Notes under the pieces: model-generated
The model's input: the letters and a program-made list of their open reading frames with translations, nothing else
Database searches by the model: none
What the model was told of the DNA's origin: nothing
Part shown: one piece after another, positions 24,155 to 33,756 of the stretch
Layout of the letters: every line of letters starts with the position of its first letter
Numbering within the stretch: the stretch's first letter is position 1
Assembly: GCA_900467745.1 (NCBI GenBank)
Contig: UBQW01000022.1
Location: 335,965-377,179, forward strand
DNA from: Hyphomicrobiales bacterium
GTDB taxonomy: Bacteria; Pseudomonadota; Alphaproteobacteria; Rhizobiales; Rhizobiaceae
DNA length: 41,215 bases
Reading direction: 5' to 3'
Translations under genes and position numbers: made by a program

Positions 24155-24826
24155 CTACTCGCCGTCGGTGACCAGGAACTGCTTGAGCCGCCCGAAGCTC
24201 ATGCGGTGCAGCGGGCAGGGGCCGTGGCTGTCGATGCCGGCGCGGTGGCGTGCGGTGCCGTAGCCGGCATGCGCGGCGAAGCCATAGGCGGGGAAGATGA
24301 GGTCCGCGCGCGTCATCATCCGGTCGCGCGTGACCTTGGCGACGATGGAGGCGGCGGCAATCGACACGGAGCGGGCATCGCCCTTGACGACGGCCTGGCC
24401 GGGGCACTCAAGCCCGGGCGGCACATCCAGCCCATCGGTCAGCACATAACTTGCCGGGATGGAGAGGCTGAGGATCGCACGGCGCATGGCATCCAGGCTC
24501 GCCTTGCGGATATCCGTCTCGTCGATGCGGCGCGAGCTAGATGAGGCGATCGCGACGGTCGCGGTGGCAAGGATCTGCTCGAACAGCTCTTCCCGCCTCT
24601 GCGCGGAAAGCTGCTTGGAATCGTTCAGGCCATCGGGGATGCGCTTTGGGTCGAGAATGACGGCGGCGGCAACCACGGGCCCCGCCAGCGGCCCGCGCCC
24701 CGCCTCGTCGGCGCCGGCAACCGGCCAGTGGCCGGCCTTGCGCGCCTTCAACTCCAGCCGGAAATCCGGAAGCAGCGGGACATCTTCGAAAAGCATGGGA
24801 GAATCGGGTGGCGTGCGACGTTTCAT
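24155..24826 (-). CDS. rnhB: Ribonuclease HII
   Basis: A 223-residue RNase HII. It has [21 protein letters not shown] (two catalytic acids), [15 protein letters not shown], the third acid in VLTDGLDVP, and [15 protein letters not shown] followed by [31 protein letters not shown]. It cuts at ribonucleotides in DNA:RNA hybrids and starts excision of misincorporated ribonucleotides. The first ATG fits the family. Confidence 0.96.
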   Translation of the reverse strand: MKRRTPPDSPMLFEDVPLLPDFRLELKARKAGHWPVAGADEAGRGPLAGPVVAAAVILDPKRIPDGLNDSKQLSAQRREELFEQILATATVAIASSSSRRIDETDIRKASLDAMRRAILSLSIPASYVLTDGLDVPPGLECPGQAVVKGDARSVSIAAASIVAKVTRDRMMTRADLIFPAYGFAAHAGYGTARHRAGIDSHGPCPLHRMSFGRLKQFLVTDGE

Positions 24827-24940
24827 GCGGCTGAACTTCGCACGCCAACCCGATTTCCTGCAAGTCCCCGGATCAGGGCGGCGGGCCGGGGACTTGAGAA
24901 CGGAAGGCCAGGGTCAGCCGTCCGTAAGGGAATGTCCGAG

Positions 24941-24983
24941 CATGTCGCGCAAAAGTGTGCAGCGGTTTTGCGACAACGACATG
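24941..24983. repeat. REP-like 43-nt imperfect palindrome
   Basis: CATGTCG (24941-24947) pairs with CGACATG (24977-24983), and inside it CGCAAAA (24948-24954) pairs with TTTTGCG (24966-24972), leaving an 11-nt loop and a 4-nt bulge. It lies just after the radical SAM gene. From memory, close variants of this palindrome are scattered in many Rhizobiaceae genomes; only one copy is in this window. Confidence 0.6.
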
Positions 24984-24991
24984 CTGCAAAA

Positions 24992-26149
24992 CTAGAGCAG
25001 CGACAGCTGCACGCCGCTGCCGTTGGGCGGCACGAACAGGTCGTCGCGCAGCGGCATGCTGCGGCGGGTCATGCCAAGCCGCTTCGTCGCCATCTCGAAG
25101 CGTCGGGCGATCTGCCAGGCATAGGGACCGGCGCCCTTCATGCGCTTGCTGAAATCGGCGTCGTAGTCCTTGCCGCCGCGCATCGAGCGCACCAGCGACA
25201 TGACGTGCCGGTAACGATCAGGATAGTGCTGCAGCAGCCAGTCGCGGAACAGCGGCGACACCTCCAATGGAAGACGCAGGATCACATAACCCGCTTCCGT
25301 GGCGCCCGCGGCATGCGCCGCATCGAGCACGCGCTCGATCTCATGATCGTTTAGCGCTGGAATGACCGGGGCCATCATCACAGACGTGCGGATGCCGGCG
25401 TCGCTCAGCGCCTTCAGCGCATCGAGCCGCTTCGACGGGGTAGAGGCGCGCGGCTCCATCGTCCGCGCCAGCTTGCGATCCAGCGTCGTCACCGACAGCG
25501 AGGCGCGCACGAGGTTCTTCTCCGCCATGCGCTGCAGGATATCGAGATCGCGCAGGATGAGCGCCGACTTGGTGACGATGGAAACAGGATGGTTTGCCCG
25601 CTCCAGCACCTCGAGTATATCCCGCATGATCCGCCATTCCCTCTCGATCGGCTGGTACGGATCCGTATTGGTGCCGATCGCGATCACCCGCGGCTTGTAG
25701 CCTGGCTTGGCGAGTTCGCGCTCCAAAAGCTTGGCTGCATCCGGCTTGGCAAACAGCCGTGCTTCGAAATCCAGCCCTGCAGACAAGCCCATATAGGCGT
25801 GCGTGGGCCGCGCGAAGCAGTAGATGCAGCCGTGCTCGCAGCCGCGATAGGGATTGATCGAACGGTCGAAGGGGATATCCGGCGATTCATTGCGGGTGAT
25901 TGCCGTGCGCGGCTTTTCGATCTGCACCTCGGTCTTGAACGGCGGCAGCTCTTCCAGCGTCTGCCAGCCATCGTCGAAGCCTTCGCGGCTCTGCGGCTCG
26001 AAGCGCCCGCTCGGGTTCAGCCCCGCACCGCGGCCGCGCCGGCGGTCGACCTCGATCCTGAGGCCGGAAGAAACGATCATCGCGTCGGCAATATCCGCCG
26101 TATTGGCAGGCGCGAATGCGGCCTGCCCTGCAAGGGACTGTTCGTTCAT
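24992..26149 (-). CDS. PA0069-family radical SAM protein
   Basis: A 385-residue radical SAM protein. The cluster motif is C104-x3-C108-x2-C111 in YRGCEHGCIYCFARPTH, with the family segment AIGTNTDPYQPIEREWRIMRDILEVL, TKSALILRDLDIL, SVTTLD and MMAPVIPALND. The group is annotated as PA0069/Rv2578c and is distantly related to spore photoproduct lyase; its reaction is unknown. It is divergent from a glycosyltransferase-like gene, and a LexA-type box lies between them, which hints at DNA-damage control. Confidence 0.93.
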   Translation of the reverse strand: MNEQSLAGQAAFAPANTADIADAMIVSSGLRIEVDRRRGRGAGLNPSGRFEPQSREGFDDGWQTLEELPPFKTEVQIEKPRTAITRNESPDIPFDRSINPYRGCEHGCIYCFARPTHAYMGLSAGLDFEARLFAKPDAAKLLERELAKPGYKPRVIAIGTNTDPYQPIEREWRIMRDILEVLERANHPVSIVTKSALILRDLDILQRMAEKNLVRASLSVTTLDRKLARTMEPRASTPSKRLDALKALSDAGIRTSVMMAPVIPALNDHEIERVLDAAHAAGATEAGYVILRLPLEVSPLFRDWLLQHYPDRYRHVMSLVRSMRGGKDYDADFSKRMKGAGPYAWQIARRFEMATKRLGMTRRSMPLRDDLFVPPNGSGVQLSLL

Positions 26150-26221
26150 CGGGTTTCTCCGTCGATGGAAGACTCGGCGTCCCCATCCGTTCTGGTGATT
26201 AAATTCCTATCGCCGAAATGA

Positions 26222-26236
26222 GAACAATGCAAGAAC
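26222..26236. promoter_or_regulatory. LexA-type (SOS) box GAAC-N7-GAAC
   Basis: GAACAATGCAAGAAC is an exact direct repeat GAAC-N7-GAAC, the reverse complement of the alphaproteobacterial LexA pattern GTTC-N7-GTTC. It lies 73-87 bases before the radical SAM start and 55-69 before the glycosyltransferase-like start. Confidence 0.55.
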
Positions 26237-26290
26237 AAATTTGGAAAACTGTCGCTGGTAATGTTTTGTGCGTCGCACTATAAATGAGCA

Positions 26291-26809
26291 ATGTTGACTG
26301 TCCTATTGGAATGCCGGGATCAGGAACCTGAGCTGGCACAGACGTTATCGGTGTTGGTTGCTGGTGCCGTGGAGGGGCTGGTGAGCGATGTGGTGGTGCT
26401 CGACCACGGCTCGCGCGATGGCTCGTCCAAGGTCGCTGATGCCGCCGGCTGCTGCTTCCATCAGCATTGGGATATCAAGGACATACTGCGTTCGGCGCGC
26501 GGCGAATGGCTGTTGTTCGTCGAGCCAGGCGCCCGCCCACAAAGCGGCTGGATCGACGAGATCGCCGAATATGTGGCGCTGAACAAGCTGCCCGCTCGCT
26601 TCACCGCCTCGCGTGGCTATCGCCGGCCCTTCTATCAGCGCCTGCGCCGGCTGGCGCCGCTGGAGCTTGGCCTGTTGCTGCCGAAAAAACATGCGCTGGC
26701 GACGGCGCGCAGCGGCATGCAGCTGGCGGAATTCGTCAAGGGCCAGAAGCTTCGCAAGCTGTCCGCCGAGCTCATCCCGTCCTGGGTCGCGCGTTCGGCG
26801 CGGAGCTAG
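26291..26809 (+). CDS. Short glycosyltransferase family 2-like protein
   Basis: A 172-residue protein with the start of a GT-A fold: LTVLLECRDQEPELAQTLSVLVAGAVEG, VVVLDHGSRDGSSKVADAAG (the nucleotide-binding D..S.DG pattern) and LRSARGEWLLFVEPGARPQSGWIDEI, in place of the usual DxD. It is shorter than active family 2 enzymes (about 250 residues or more), and the acceptor half is reduced to a basic tail. It may be a divergent or non-catalytic member. It ends 3 bases before the converging moaB stop. Confidence 0.7.
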   Translation: MLTVLLECRDQEPELAQTLSVLVAGAVEGLVSDVVVLDHGSRDGSSKVADAAGCCFHQHWDIKDILRSARGEWLLFVEPGARPQSGWIDEIAEYVALNKLPARFTASRGYRRPFYQRLRRLAPLELGLLLPKKHALATARSGMQLAEFVKGQKLRKLSAELIPSWVARSARS

Positions 26810-26812
26810 TTT

Positions 26813-27358
26813 TTAAGCTCCGCGCTTCAAGTGCTCGTCGAGCCTGGGCATGATTTCCACGAAGTTGCACGGCATGTGGCGATAATCGAACTGCGCCTTC
26901 AAGATGCCGTCCCACGCGTCCTTGCAGGCGCCGGGCGATCCCGGCAGCACGAAGACGAAGGTGGTGCCGATCAGCCCTGCCGTCGCGCGCGACTGCACGG
27001 TCGAGGTGCCGATCTTGTCCTGCGAGATGCGGTGGAAGACGGCCGAAAAGCCATCCATGCGCTTGTCGAACAGCGGCTCCAGCGTCTCTGGCGTCACGTC
27101 GCGGCCGGTAAAGCCGGTTCCGCCCGTGGTGATGATCACGTCGACATCCGATTGTGCCGTCCATGCCTGCACCTGCGTGGCGATCGCCTGTCTGTCGTCG
27201 GGCGCGATGGCGCGTGCGATCAACCGGTGTCCGGCCTCCGAAATGCGGGCCGCCAGCGTATCGCCGGAGCGGTCGTCTGCAGCTGTGCGCGTGTCTGAGA
27301 CCGTCAGCACGGCAAATCCCACCGGAATGAACGGACGCGTGTCGTCAACGCCTGTCAT
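26813..27358 (-). CDS. moaB: Molybdenum cofactor biosynthesis protein MoaB
   Basis: A 181-residue MoaB/Mog-family protein: VGFAVLTVSDTRTAADDRSGDTLAARI, IITTGGTGFTGRDVTPETLEPL, FHRISQDKIGTSTVQSRATAG and VLPGSPGACKDAWDGIL. It adenylylates molybdopterin or acts in Moco assembly. The ATG at 27358 (or 27361) follows GGGAG and overlaps the end of ispE by 14 bases, so translation is coupled. It is the last gene of the TPR-ispE-moaB run. Confidence 0.95.
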   Translation of the reverse strand: MTGVDDTRPFIPVGFAVLTVSDTRTAADDRSGDTLAARISEAGHRLIARAIAPDDRQAIATQVQAWTAQSDVDVIITTGGTGFTGRDVTPETLEPLFDKRMDGFSAVFHRISQDKIGTSTVQSRATAGLIGTTFVFVLPGSPGACKDAWDGILKAQFDYRHMPCNFVEIMPRLDEHLKRGA

Positions 27359-28250
27359 CATCGTCTCCCGCCAATGTTTCGGTTGCCTCGAAATACCAGT
27401 CCGGCCGCTTGCCGTGAAGCGCGTCCGCCGCAGCCTTCGCTTCGTCTGCGCTGGCGAATATGCCAAAGCACGTCGCGCCCGATCCCGACATCCGCACGAA
27501 GCGCGCGCCTTGATCGGAGAGCATATCGGAGATCTCGGCGATTTCAGGCAGCAGGGCGCGCGCCGGCGGCTCGAGATCGTTGCGCATGCCGCGCAGCGCG
27601 TCGAGCCACGGGAGGCCGGATGCTACCGCAAGCGCGCCGTTCGTCTTCGTCGCCAGCCGGCGGAACACATCTGGCGTCGAAACCCCCTTCAGCGGATTGG
27701 CGAGCACCATGGGAAAGGCAGGCAAGTCGCGCACCGTCTCGATCCGCTCGCCGATCCCGCGCGCAATCAGCGGTCGGCTCGCAAGACACATCGGCACATC
27801 GGCGCCGAGCTTGATGGCGATGGCGTCGATGGTCGCGGCGGGCAGGGGAGTGCCCCAGAGCCGCATCAGCCCGCGCAGCGCCGCTGCCGCATCCGCCGAG
27901 CCGCCGCCGATGCCTGAAGCAATCGGCAGGTCCTTGCGCAGGTGGATACTCACGGGCGGTGCCACGCCACCCGCCTCAAGCACGGCTGCGCGCAACGCAT
28001 CGCGCGCCTTCAGCACCAGATTGGTGCCGCCATCGCCAGCAAGCGCGTCGCCAAATCGGCCGGAGATGTGAAACTCGTCGGTATCGGCAGGCGCGAAGTC
28101 CAGCCGGTCGCCCGAGCGCGTGAACGTCACCAGCATTTCGAGCAGATGATAGCCGTCGTCTCTCTGGCCCGTCACATGCAGGGCCAGATTGATCTTGGCA
28201 AAGGCATGCTCGCTGATCGCAACGCCGTCGGCGAAGCCTGTGTCAGCCAT
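27345..28250 (-). CDS. ispE: 4-diphosphocytidyl-2-C-methyl-D-erythritol kinase
   Basis: A 301-residue GHMP kinase. It has AFAKINLALHVTGQRDDGYHLLEMLV at the N-terminus, the ATP loop LPIASGIGGGSADAAAALRGL, and the third motif VRMSGSGATCFGIF. It phosphorylates CDP-methylerythritol in the MEP isoprenoid pathway. It starts 6 bases after the TPR gene. The nearby polyprenyl diphosphate synthase uses the products of this pathway. Confidence 0.96.
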   Translation of the reverse strand: MADTGFADGVAISEHAFAKINLALHVTGQRDDGYHLLEMLVTFTRSGDRLDFAPADTDEFHISGRFGDALAGDGGTNLVLKARDALRAAVLEAGGVAPPVSIHLRKDLPIASGIGGGSADAAAALRGLMRLWGTPLPAATIDAIAIKLGADVPMCLASRPLIARGIGERIETVRDLPAFPMVLANPLKGVSTPDVFRRLATKTNGALAVASGLPWLDALRGMRNDLEPPARALLPEIAEISDMLSDQGARFVRMSGSGATCFGIFASADEAKAAADALHGKRPDWYFEATETLAGDDDDRR

Positions 28251-28256
28251 GGATGA

Positions 28257-30089
28257 TCAGGTCTTCTTGTCGGCCGGCTTCGGGTCGACAGGGGCCGGAT
28301 CGGGCATCTTCTTGTCGACGGTCTTGGCATCGTCGGTCACGGCAGGCAGGCCGTTGGCGATCTTGTCCTTGATCTTCGGGATCTCGGCGGCCTCGGGCTC
28401 CGAACCCAGTGCCCGGTTCCACTGATAGACGGCTTCGAGCTTGCGCCCGACGCGCCAGTAGGCGTCGCCCAGGTGATCGTTGATCGTCGCATCGCCGGCC
28501 TTGATCTGTGCGGCGCGCTCCAGTTCCTCGGTCGCGTCGTCGAACTTGCCGAGGCGGAAATAGGCCCAGCCGAGCGAATCGATGATGTAGCCGTCGTCGG
28601 GACGCAGATCGACGGCCTTCTTGATCATCTCAAGACCCTCGTCGAGGTTCTTGTTCATGTCGATCCAGGAATAGCCGAGATAGTTCAAGACCTGCGGCTG
28701 GTTCGGGTTCAATTCCAGCGCCTTGCGGAAGCTCGGCTCGGCCTTGTCCCACTGCTTCAGCCGCTCATAGGCGATGCCGCGCTGGAAGAAGACAGTCCAG
28801 GTGTTCTTGCCCGGCAGCGGACCGATCACATCGACAGCCTTGTCGTAGTTTTCGGCCATTGCCTTGTAGTCCTTGGCGTCGGAAAGAACGCTGCCATAGG
28901 CGAGGTAGCTGCGAATATCCTTCGGGTCCGACTGGATCAGCCCCTGCAGATGCGCACGGGCTTCGTCGACCTTTCCGCCCTCGGCCAGCGCCAGGCCAAG
29001 CTGCAGCTCGGAGATGCGGCTCATCGGCGAATTGTCGGGCACTTCCTTGTAGAGCGCAATGGCTCGGTCCAGCTGGCTCTGCTTCTCGGCGATACCGCCG
29101 AGCATGACCAGCGCGTCGGCGCTGTCAGGATCGAGCGCGCGCGCGATCTGCAGGTAGAGCGAGACGATGTCCTCAGCCCCGTCGCGGTTCAGCGCGCCGG
29201 CAAAGGAGAACAGCACGCCGGCCGCACCCTGCTTGGCTGTGGTGATCTGCTGCACCTGTTTTTCGTCTTTTGTGATGCTCTGGCGCAGCGCGTTGAGCGG
29301 CGCGTAGTTGGGCAGCAGGTTGTCGCCGACCGAAACCGTGTCGAGCGCCTTCTGCTTGTTGCCCTGCGTCGCTTCCAGGCGAGCGAGCGCCATGATGGCG
29401 CGCATGAAGGTGTCGGGTGCGGTGGCCGCGCCATCCTTGTCGAGCACGGCGTCGTTCAGGTGCTTGCGCGCCGAGCGCACGTCGCCGTTGACGATGGCGA
29501 TCGCGCCGGCATTGTAGTTCTGGAAGATCGCGAGCCATTCCGGCCCCTTCAGCTTCTCGACCTGCGACAGCGCATCCTTGCCCTTGCCGGCGCCCAGTCG
29601 TGCCCAGGCGGCCATCAGGTCGTTCATGACGCGGTCGAGATCGGTCGGGCCGGTGGTCTTCAGCGCGCTCTCGGCGGTCTTGTATTCGCCGCGGCGGATC
29701 GCATCTGCGCCTCGCACGATGGTCGAGAGGCGCTCGATGCTCGGATCGTTCTTCAACTCGTTGGCGTAACGCACGCTGTCCTTGATGTCGCCATTGAGCA
29801 GCAGCGAGATCATCAGGCGCTGGCGAATCTCCGGATTGCCGGGCTCGATCTGCAGCGCCTTCTTGTAGAGCTCGATTGCCGTCTCATAGTCGTGATCAAC
29901 ATCGGCGGTGCGGGCGGCAAGCAATGCGCCGGAGAAAGTGTTGACGCTGTCAGGATCGAAGATCACGGTCGCGCTGGCGTCGTCCTTCTTGGCCGCGTCT
30001 TCGGCATTGGCGCCGCCGAGCACGCTCAGCGACAGAACTGCCGCAAGCGACGCGCTCGAAAGAAGACGTATGGCAAATTTCCGCCGCAT
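28257..30089 (-). CDS. Exported tetratricopeptide-repeat protein
   Basis: A 610-residue protein with a signal peptide (IRLLSSASLAAVLSLSVLGGANAED). Many TPR units follow, for example DYETAIELYKKALQIEPGNPEIRQRL near residue 65, and WDKAEPSFRKALELNPNQPQVLNYLGYSWIDMNKNLDEGLEMIKKAVDLRPDDGYIIDSLGWAYFRLGKFDDA near 460-530. A Lys/Asp/Pro-rich tail ends it. It is probably a periplasmic scaffold. It forms an operon with ispE and moaB. No specific partner can be named. Confidence 0.9.
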   Translation of the reverse strand: MRRKFAIRLLSSASLAAVLSLSVLGGANAEDAAKKDDASATVIFDPDSVNTFSGALLAARTADVDHDYETAIELYKKALQIEPGNPEIRQRLMISLLLNGDIKDSVRYANELKNDPSIERLSTIVRGADAIRRGEYKTAESALKTTGPTDLDRVMNDLMAAWARLGAGKGKDALSQVEKLKGPEWLAIFQNYNAGAIAIVNGDVRSARKHLNDAVLDKDGAATAPDTFMRAIMALARLEATQGNKQKALDTVSVGDNLLPNYAPLNALRQSITKDEKQVQQITTAKQGAAGVLFSFAGALNRDGAEDIVSLYLQIARALDPDSADALVMLGGIAEKQSQLDRAIALYKEVPDNSPMSRISELQLGLALAEGGKVDEARAHLQGLIQSDPKDIRSYLAYGSVLSDAKDYKAMAENYDKAVDVIGPLPGKNTWTVFFQRGIAYERLKQWDKAEPSFRKALELNPNQPQVLNYLGYSWIDMNKNLDEGLEMIKKAVDLRPDDGYIIDSLGWAYFRLGKFDDATEELERAAQIKAGDATINDHLGDAYWRVGRKLEAVYQWNRALGSEPEAAEIPKIKDKIANGLPAVTDDAKTVDKKMPDPAPVDPKPADKKT

Positions 30090-30218
30090 TAGAAAACCTT
30101 TCGTGAGAACAGCCCACCAGCGTCGACTGCAAAATCAGTTGAGAAGACTGATTCACGACAGGATGGCTTTTTTGAAGCGACCCCGCAAGAAAATCAGCCT
30201 TGGACCAATGATCGTCGG

Positions 30219-31259
30219 TTAATTGACGCGCTCGATGCAGAAGTCGATGACTTCCATCAGTGCGGATTTCCATGCCGTATCGGGAAGCGGCGCCAGTGCA
30301 TCGCGTGCAATCGTGCCATAATGGACCGCCCGACCAATGGTATCGTTCAGCGTTCCGTACTTGGTGATCAGGCCGAGTGCCTTTTCGAGGTTCTGATCGT
30401 TGCTTTCGCCACCCTCGATCGCCTTGCGCCAGAAGGCGCGTTCTTCCTCGGTGCCGCGCCGGTAGGCGAGGATGACTGGAAGCGTGATCTTGCCTTCGCG
30501 GAAGTCGTCGCCGACATTCTTGCCGAGATCTGCAGCCTTGCCGCCGTAATCGAGCACGTCGTCGACCAGCTGGAAGGCGAGGCCAAGGTTCATGCCGTAG
30601 GACTTCATCGCGTTGCGTCCGGCCTTGCCGGCATCCGCCACGATCGGGCCGACTTCGGCAGCGGCCGCAAACAGCGCCGCCGTCTTGGCACGGATGACCG
30701 AGAGATAATCGTCCTCGGTGGTTTCCATGTTCTTGGCGACGGAAAGCTGCAGCACTTCGCCTTCGGCGATCACGCAGGCGGCCGACGAGAGAACGTCGAG
30801 AGCATCGAGCGAGCCGACATCCACCATCATGCGGAAGGCCTGACCAAGCAGGAAGTCGCCGACCAGCACGCTTGCCTGGTTGCCCCAGATCATGCGGGCG
30901 GTGGATTTGCCGCGGCGCAGGTCGCTTTCATCGACGACATCGTCGTGCAGCAGCGTTGCCGTGTGCATGAACTCGACCGCGGTCGCGAGCTTGATGTGGT
31001 TTTCGCCCTGGTAGCCATAGAGCGCGGAGGAGGCGAGCGTCAGCATCGGGCGCAGGCGCTTGCCGCCGGACGAGATCAGATGGTTCGCCACTTCGGGGAT
31101 CATCTGCACGTCTGAACCGGCCTTCGAAAGGATCAACTGGTTGACCCGCTCCATGTCCGCCTTGGTTAGATCCACCAAAGGCTTGACGGATGCCAGTTTG
31201 TTTTTGCTTTCTTCAAGCGGTATGACCACGCCCAACGACCCGGACTCCTGTTCACTCAT
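30219..31259 (-). CDS. Long-chain polyprenyl diphosphate synthase
   Basis: A 346-residue trans-polyprenyl synthase. The first Asp-rich motif is in LLHDDVVDESDLRRGK, the second in LAFQLVDDVLDYGG, and SSGGKRLRPML is at the substrate-binding start. It elongates farnesyl diphosphate with isopentenyl diphosphate, probably to the octa- or decaprenyl chain of ubiquinone; Rhizobiales usually make Q10, so decaprenyl is likely. The ATG at 31259 fits the family start. It is divergent from the DUF2007 gene. Confidence 0.93.
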   Translation of the reverse strand: MSEQESGSLGVVIPLEESKNKLASVKPLVDLTKADMERVNQLILSKAGSDVQMIPEVANHLISSGGKRLRPMLTLASSALYGYQGENHIKLATAVEFMHTATLLHDDVVDESDLRRGKSTARMIWGNQASVLVGDFLLGQAFRMMVDVGSLDALDVLSSAACVIAEGEVLQLSVAKNMETTEDDYLSVIRAKTAALFAAAAEVGPIVADAGKAGRNAMKSYGMNLGLAFQLVDDVLDYGGKAADLGKNVGDDFREGKITLPVILAYRRGTEEERAFWRKAIEGGESNDQNLEKALGLITKYGTLNDTIGRAVHYGTIARDALAPLPDTAWKSALMEVIDFCIERVN

Positions 31260-31344
31260 TGGATTTGACAATAGAAAGGGGCGGCTTGAGCGGCAAGAGG
31301 CGAAATTGCCACGTCGCGGAAAATTGAAAGGGATTTCACGGTAA

Positions 31345-31572
31345 ATGCATGAACTTATCCGCGCCAACGATCCCGTGCTGCTCTCCTTCGCTGAAAGCCT
31401 GATGAAGGATGCCGGCATCCATTGCTTCATCGCCGATCAGGGCATGAGCATATTGGAAGGCTCGCTCGGCATGCTGCCGCGCCGCCTGCTGGTCGAAGAC
31501 GACCAGGCCGATCGCGCCCGCCGCATCCTCATCGACGCTGGTCTCGGCGACGAATTGCGCGAGCAGAAGTGA
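31345..31572 (+). CDS. DUF2007-family protein
   Basis: A 75-residue protein with the DUF2007 pattern (MHELIRANDPVLLSFAESLMKDAGIHCFIADQGMSILEGSLGMLPRRLLVEDDQADRARRIL), a small ferredoxin-like fold thought to bind a regulatory ligand. Its stop overlaps the GTG start of the methyltransferase gene (GTGA), so the two are translationally coupled. Confidence 0.88.
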   Translation: MHELIRANDPVLLSFAESLMKDAGIHCFIADQGMSILEGSLGMLPRRLLVEDDQADRARRILIDAGLGDELREQK

Positions 31573-32375
31573 GCGACGCCGTGACCAGCGAGCCCACGCC
31601 CGATCAGCCCGTAACCGAAACTATCGACGCCTTCCACCGCGGCGCCTTTCATATTCTTCAGCCGAAGGGCAGGGGGCACCGTTCCGGCATGGACGCCATG
31701 CTGTTGGCGGCATTGGTGGATGATGAGAGAGCGGTGAAGGTTGCCGATCTCGGCGCAGGCGCCGGTGCGGCCGGTCTCGCCGTCGCCTCGCGGCTGCCGA
31801 AGGCCGAGGTCGTGCTCTTCGAACGCTCCGCGGAGATGGCCGATTTCGCGCGCCGCAGCTTGGATCTTGCTGAGAACACCCACATGCTGGGCCGCGTCAC
31901 CGTCATTGAGGCGGATGTGACGCTGAAGGCCAAGGCGCGCAATGATGCCGGCCTCATCGACGAGAGCTTCCACTACGTCATCCTCAACCCGCCCTTCAAC
32001 GATCCCGGCGACCGCAAGACGCCGGATGCGCTGAAGGCCGAGGCGCATGCCATGACGGAGGACCTGTTCGAAAGCTGGCTGCGCACGGCCGGCGCCATCA
32101 TGATCCCTGGCGGCCAACTGTCGCTGATCGCTCGGCCGGAATCGATCGCCGAGATCATCGACGGCTGCGGTCGTCGCTTCGGCGGCATCGAGATCACGGC
32201 TATCCATCCGCGCGAGGGCGAAAACGCCGTTCGCATCCTGGTGACCGCGATCAAGGGCTCACGCGCCCGGTTGTCGCTGCGCGCGCCGCTGATCATGCAC
32301 GAAGAAGGGAGCCACAAGTTCTCCCCCTTCGTCGACGACCTCAACAACGGCCGCGCGGCTTACTCCAGGCGTTAG
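31569..32375 (+). CDS. TrmN6-like class I methyltransferase
   Basis: A 268-residue SAM-dependent methyltransferase. It has [29 protein letters not shown] (substrate-side entry of the YfiC/TrmN6 group), [20 protein letters not shown] (SAM loop), and the N6-adenine motif NPPF in [12 protein letters not shown]. The likely reaction is N6-methylation of A37 in tRNA-Val, by homology. It starts with GTG inside the stop of the DUF2007 gene. Its stop overlaps the converging mntH stop. Confidence 0.88.
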   Translation: MSDAVTSEPTPDQPVTETIDAFHRGAFHILQPKGRGHRSGMDAMLLAALVDDERAVKVADLGAGAGAAGLAVASRLPKAEVVLFERSAEMADFARRSLDLAENTHMLGRVTVIEADVTLKAKARNDAGLIDESFHYVILNPPFNDPGDRKTPDALKAEAHAMTEDLFESWLRTAGAIMIPGGQLSLIARPESIAEIIDGCGRRFGGIEITAIHPREGENAVRILVTAIKGSRARLSLRAPLIMHEEGSHKFSPFVDDLNNGRAAYSRR

Positions 32376-33712
32376 CCGATCACGAAGTCAAACAGCAGCT
32401 TGATGTTCAACCCGGCGATGATGATGGCGATCGTGTAGGCGATGGCAGACAGCCAGCGCGGTGCCACCAGATCACCCATCTTCGCCTTGTTGGCGGTGAA
32501 CATCACCAGCGGGAAGACCGCGAAGGAGAGCTGCAGGCTGAGCACGACCTGTGTGAGGATCAAGAGCTCTGCGGTACCCGCATCACCATACCAGATGGTC
32601 ACGAAACCGGCCGGCACGATGGCGATGGCGCGGGTGATCAACCGCCGGATCCAGGGCTGCAGCCTGATCTTCAGGAACCCTTCCATGATGATCTGCCCGG
32701 CCATGGTGGCCGTCACCGTCGAGTTCAGGCCGCAGCATAGAAGCGCGATGCCGAACAGCGTCGGCGCAAGCGCAAGCCCCAGCAGCGGCGCCAAGAGCGA
32801 CGAGGCTTCGCCGAGTTCAGCGACGTCGGTGCGCCCATTGGCATGGAAGGCTGCGGCGGCGAGGATCAGGATCGAGGCATTGATCAGAAGCGCGAAGCAG
32901 AGCGCCACGGTGGAATCGATCGTCGCATAGGTTAGCGCCTCGCGCTTTTCCGGCACACTGTGGCCGTAATCGCGGGTCTGCACGATGCCCGAATGCAGGT
33001 AGAGATTATGCGGCATGACGGTCGCGCCGAGAATGCCGAGCGCCAGATAGAGCATCTCCGGATTGGAGACGATCTCCGTGGTCGGGAAGAAGCCGCGGAT
33101 CACATCGCCCCACTGCGGGTCGGCCATGAAGATCTGCACGCCGAAGCAGACGGTGATGATCCCGAGCAGGGCGATCACGAAGGCCTCGACCCAACGGAAA
33201 CCGATCTTTTGCAGATAGAGGATGAGGAAGACGTCGAGCGCGGTGATGAGGACGCCGAGCTCCAAGGGAATGCCAAACAGCAGGTTGAGGCCGATCGCCG
33301 TGCCGATCACCTCGGCGATATCGGTGGCGATGATGGCGATTTCAGCAAATAGCCAGAGCGGCATCGATACCCAGCGCGGGAAGGCGTCGCGGCAGGCCTG
33401 CGCCAGATCGCGGCCGGAGCCGATGGCAAGGCGGGCGCAAAGCGATTGCAGCACGATCGCCATCAGGTTGGACAAGAGCGCCACCGTGAGCAGCGTATAG
33501 CCGAATTTCGAGCCGCCGGCGAGCGAGGTCGACCAGTTGCCGGGGTCCATGTAGCCGACAGCCACCAGATATCCGGGGCCGACGAAGGCGATGGCGCGGC
33601 GCCAGCGCGAGGCGTGCTTCTGCGTTCCGATCGAACGGTGGACATCGGCCATCGACGCCTCCTCGCGCTCGTGGCGCCAGCCCGTCTTGGCCTTGGGTGT
33701 CATAATGTCCAT
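32372..33712 (-). CDS. mntH: NRAMP-family manganese transporter
   Basis: A 446-residue MntH with 11 membrane segments. The metal-site motif is DPGN in [16 protein letters not shown], and [15 protein letters not shown] is in the sixth segment. It imports Mn2+ (and Fe2+) with protons. The ATG at 33712 was chosen; ATG 33703 is possible, and the upstream extension would cover the regulatory dyad. A Mur/Fur-type box 45 bases upstream suggests manganese repression. Confidence 0.94.
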   Translation of the reverse strand: MDIMTPKAKTGWRHEREEASMADVHRSIGTQKHASRWRRAIAFVGPGYLVAVGYMDPGNWSTSLAGGSKFGYTLLTVALLSNLMAIVLQSLCARLAIGSGRDLAQACRDAFPRWVSMPLWLFAEIAIIATDIAEVIGTAIGLNLLFGIPLELGVLITALDVFLILYLQKIGFRWVEAFVIALLGIITVCFGVQIFMADPQWGDVIRGFFPTTEIVSNPEMLYLALGILGATVMPHNLYLHSGIVQTRDYGHSVPEKREALTYATIDSTVALCFALLINASILILAAAAFHANGRTDVAELGEASSLLAPLLGLALAPTLFGIALLCCGLNSTVTATMAGQIIMEGFLKIRLQPWIRRLITRAIAIVPAGFVTIWYGDAGTAELLILTQVVLSLQLSFAVFPLVMFTANKAKMGDLVAPRWLSAIAYTIAIIIAGLNIKLLFDFVIG

Positions 33713-33756
33713 GCAGCATCCGCCTGTTCTATCAATAAGAGCAATATGGCTGATTA

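Noticed and set aside
21282..24407. Long leftward frames opposite the ATP synthase operon
   Set aside because: The forward genes atpI, B, E, F' and F are certain; the reverse frames run through several of them and their hairpins.
24941..24983. CRISPR repeat or attachment site
   Set aside because: Only one copy is present, with no spacers, integrase or tRNA; a REP-like palindrome fits better.
28473..30092. A 539-codon rightward frame opposite the TPR gene
   Set aside because: The leftward frame holds a signal peptide and clear TPR units; the opposite frame matches nothing and is a shadow.
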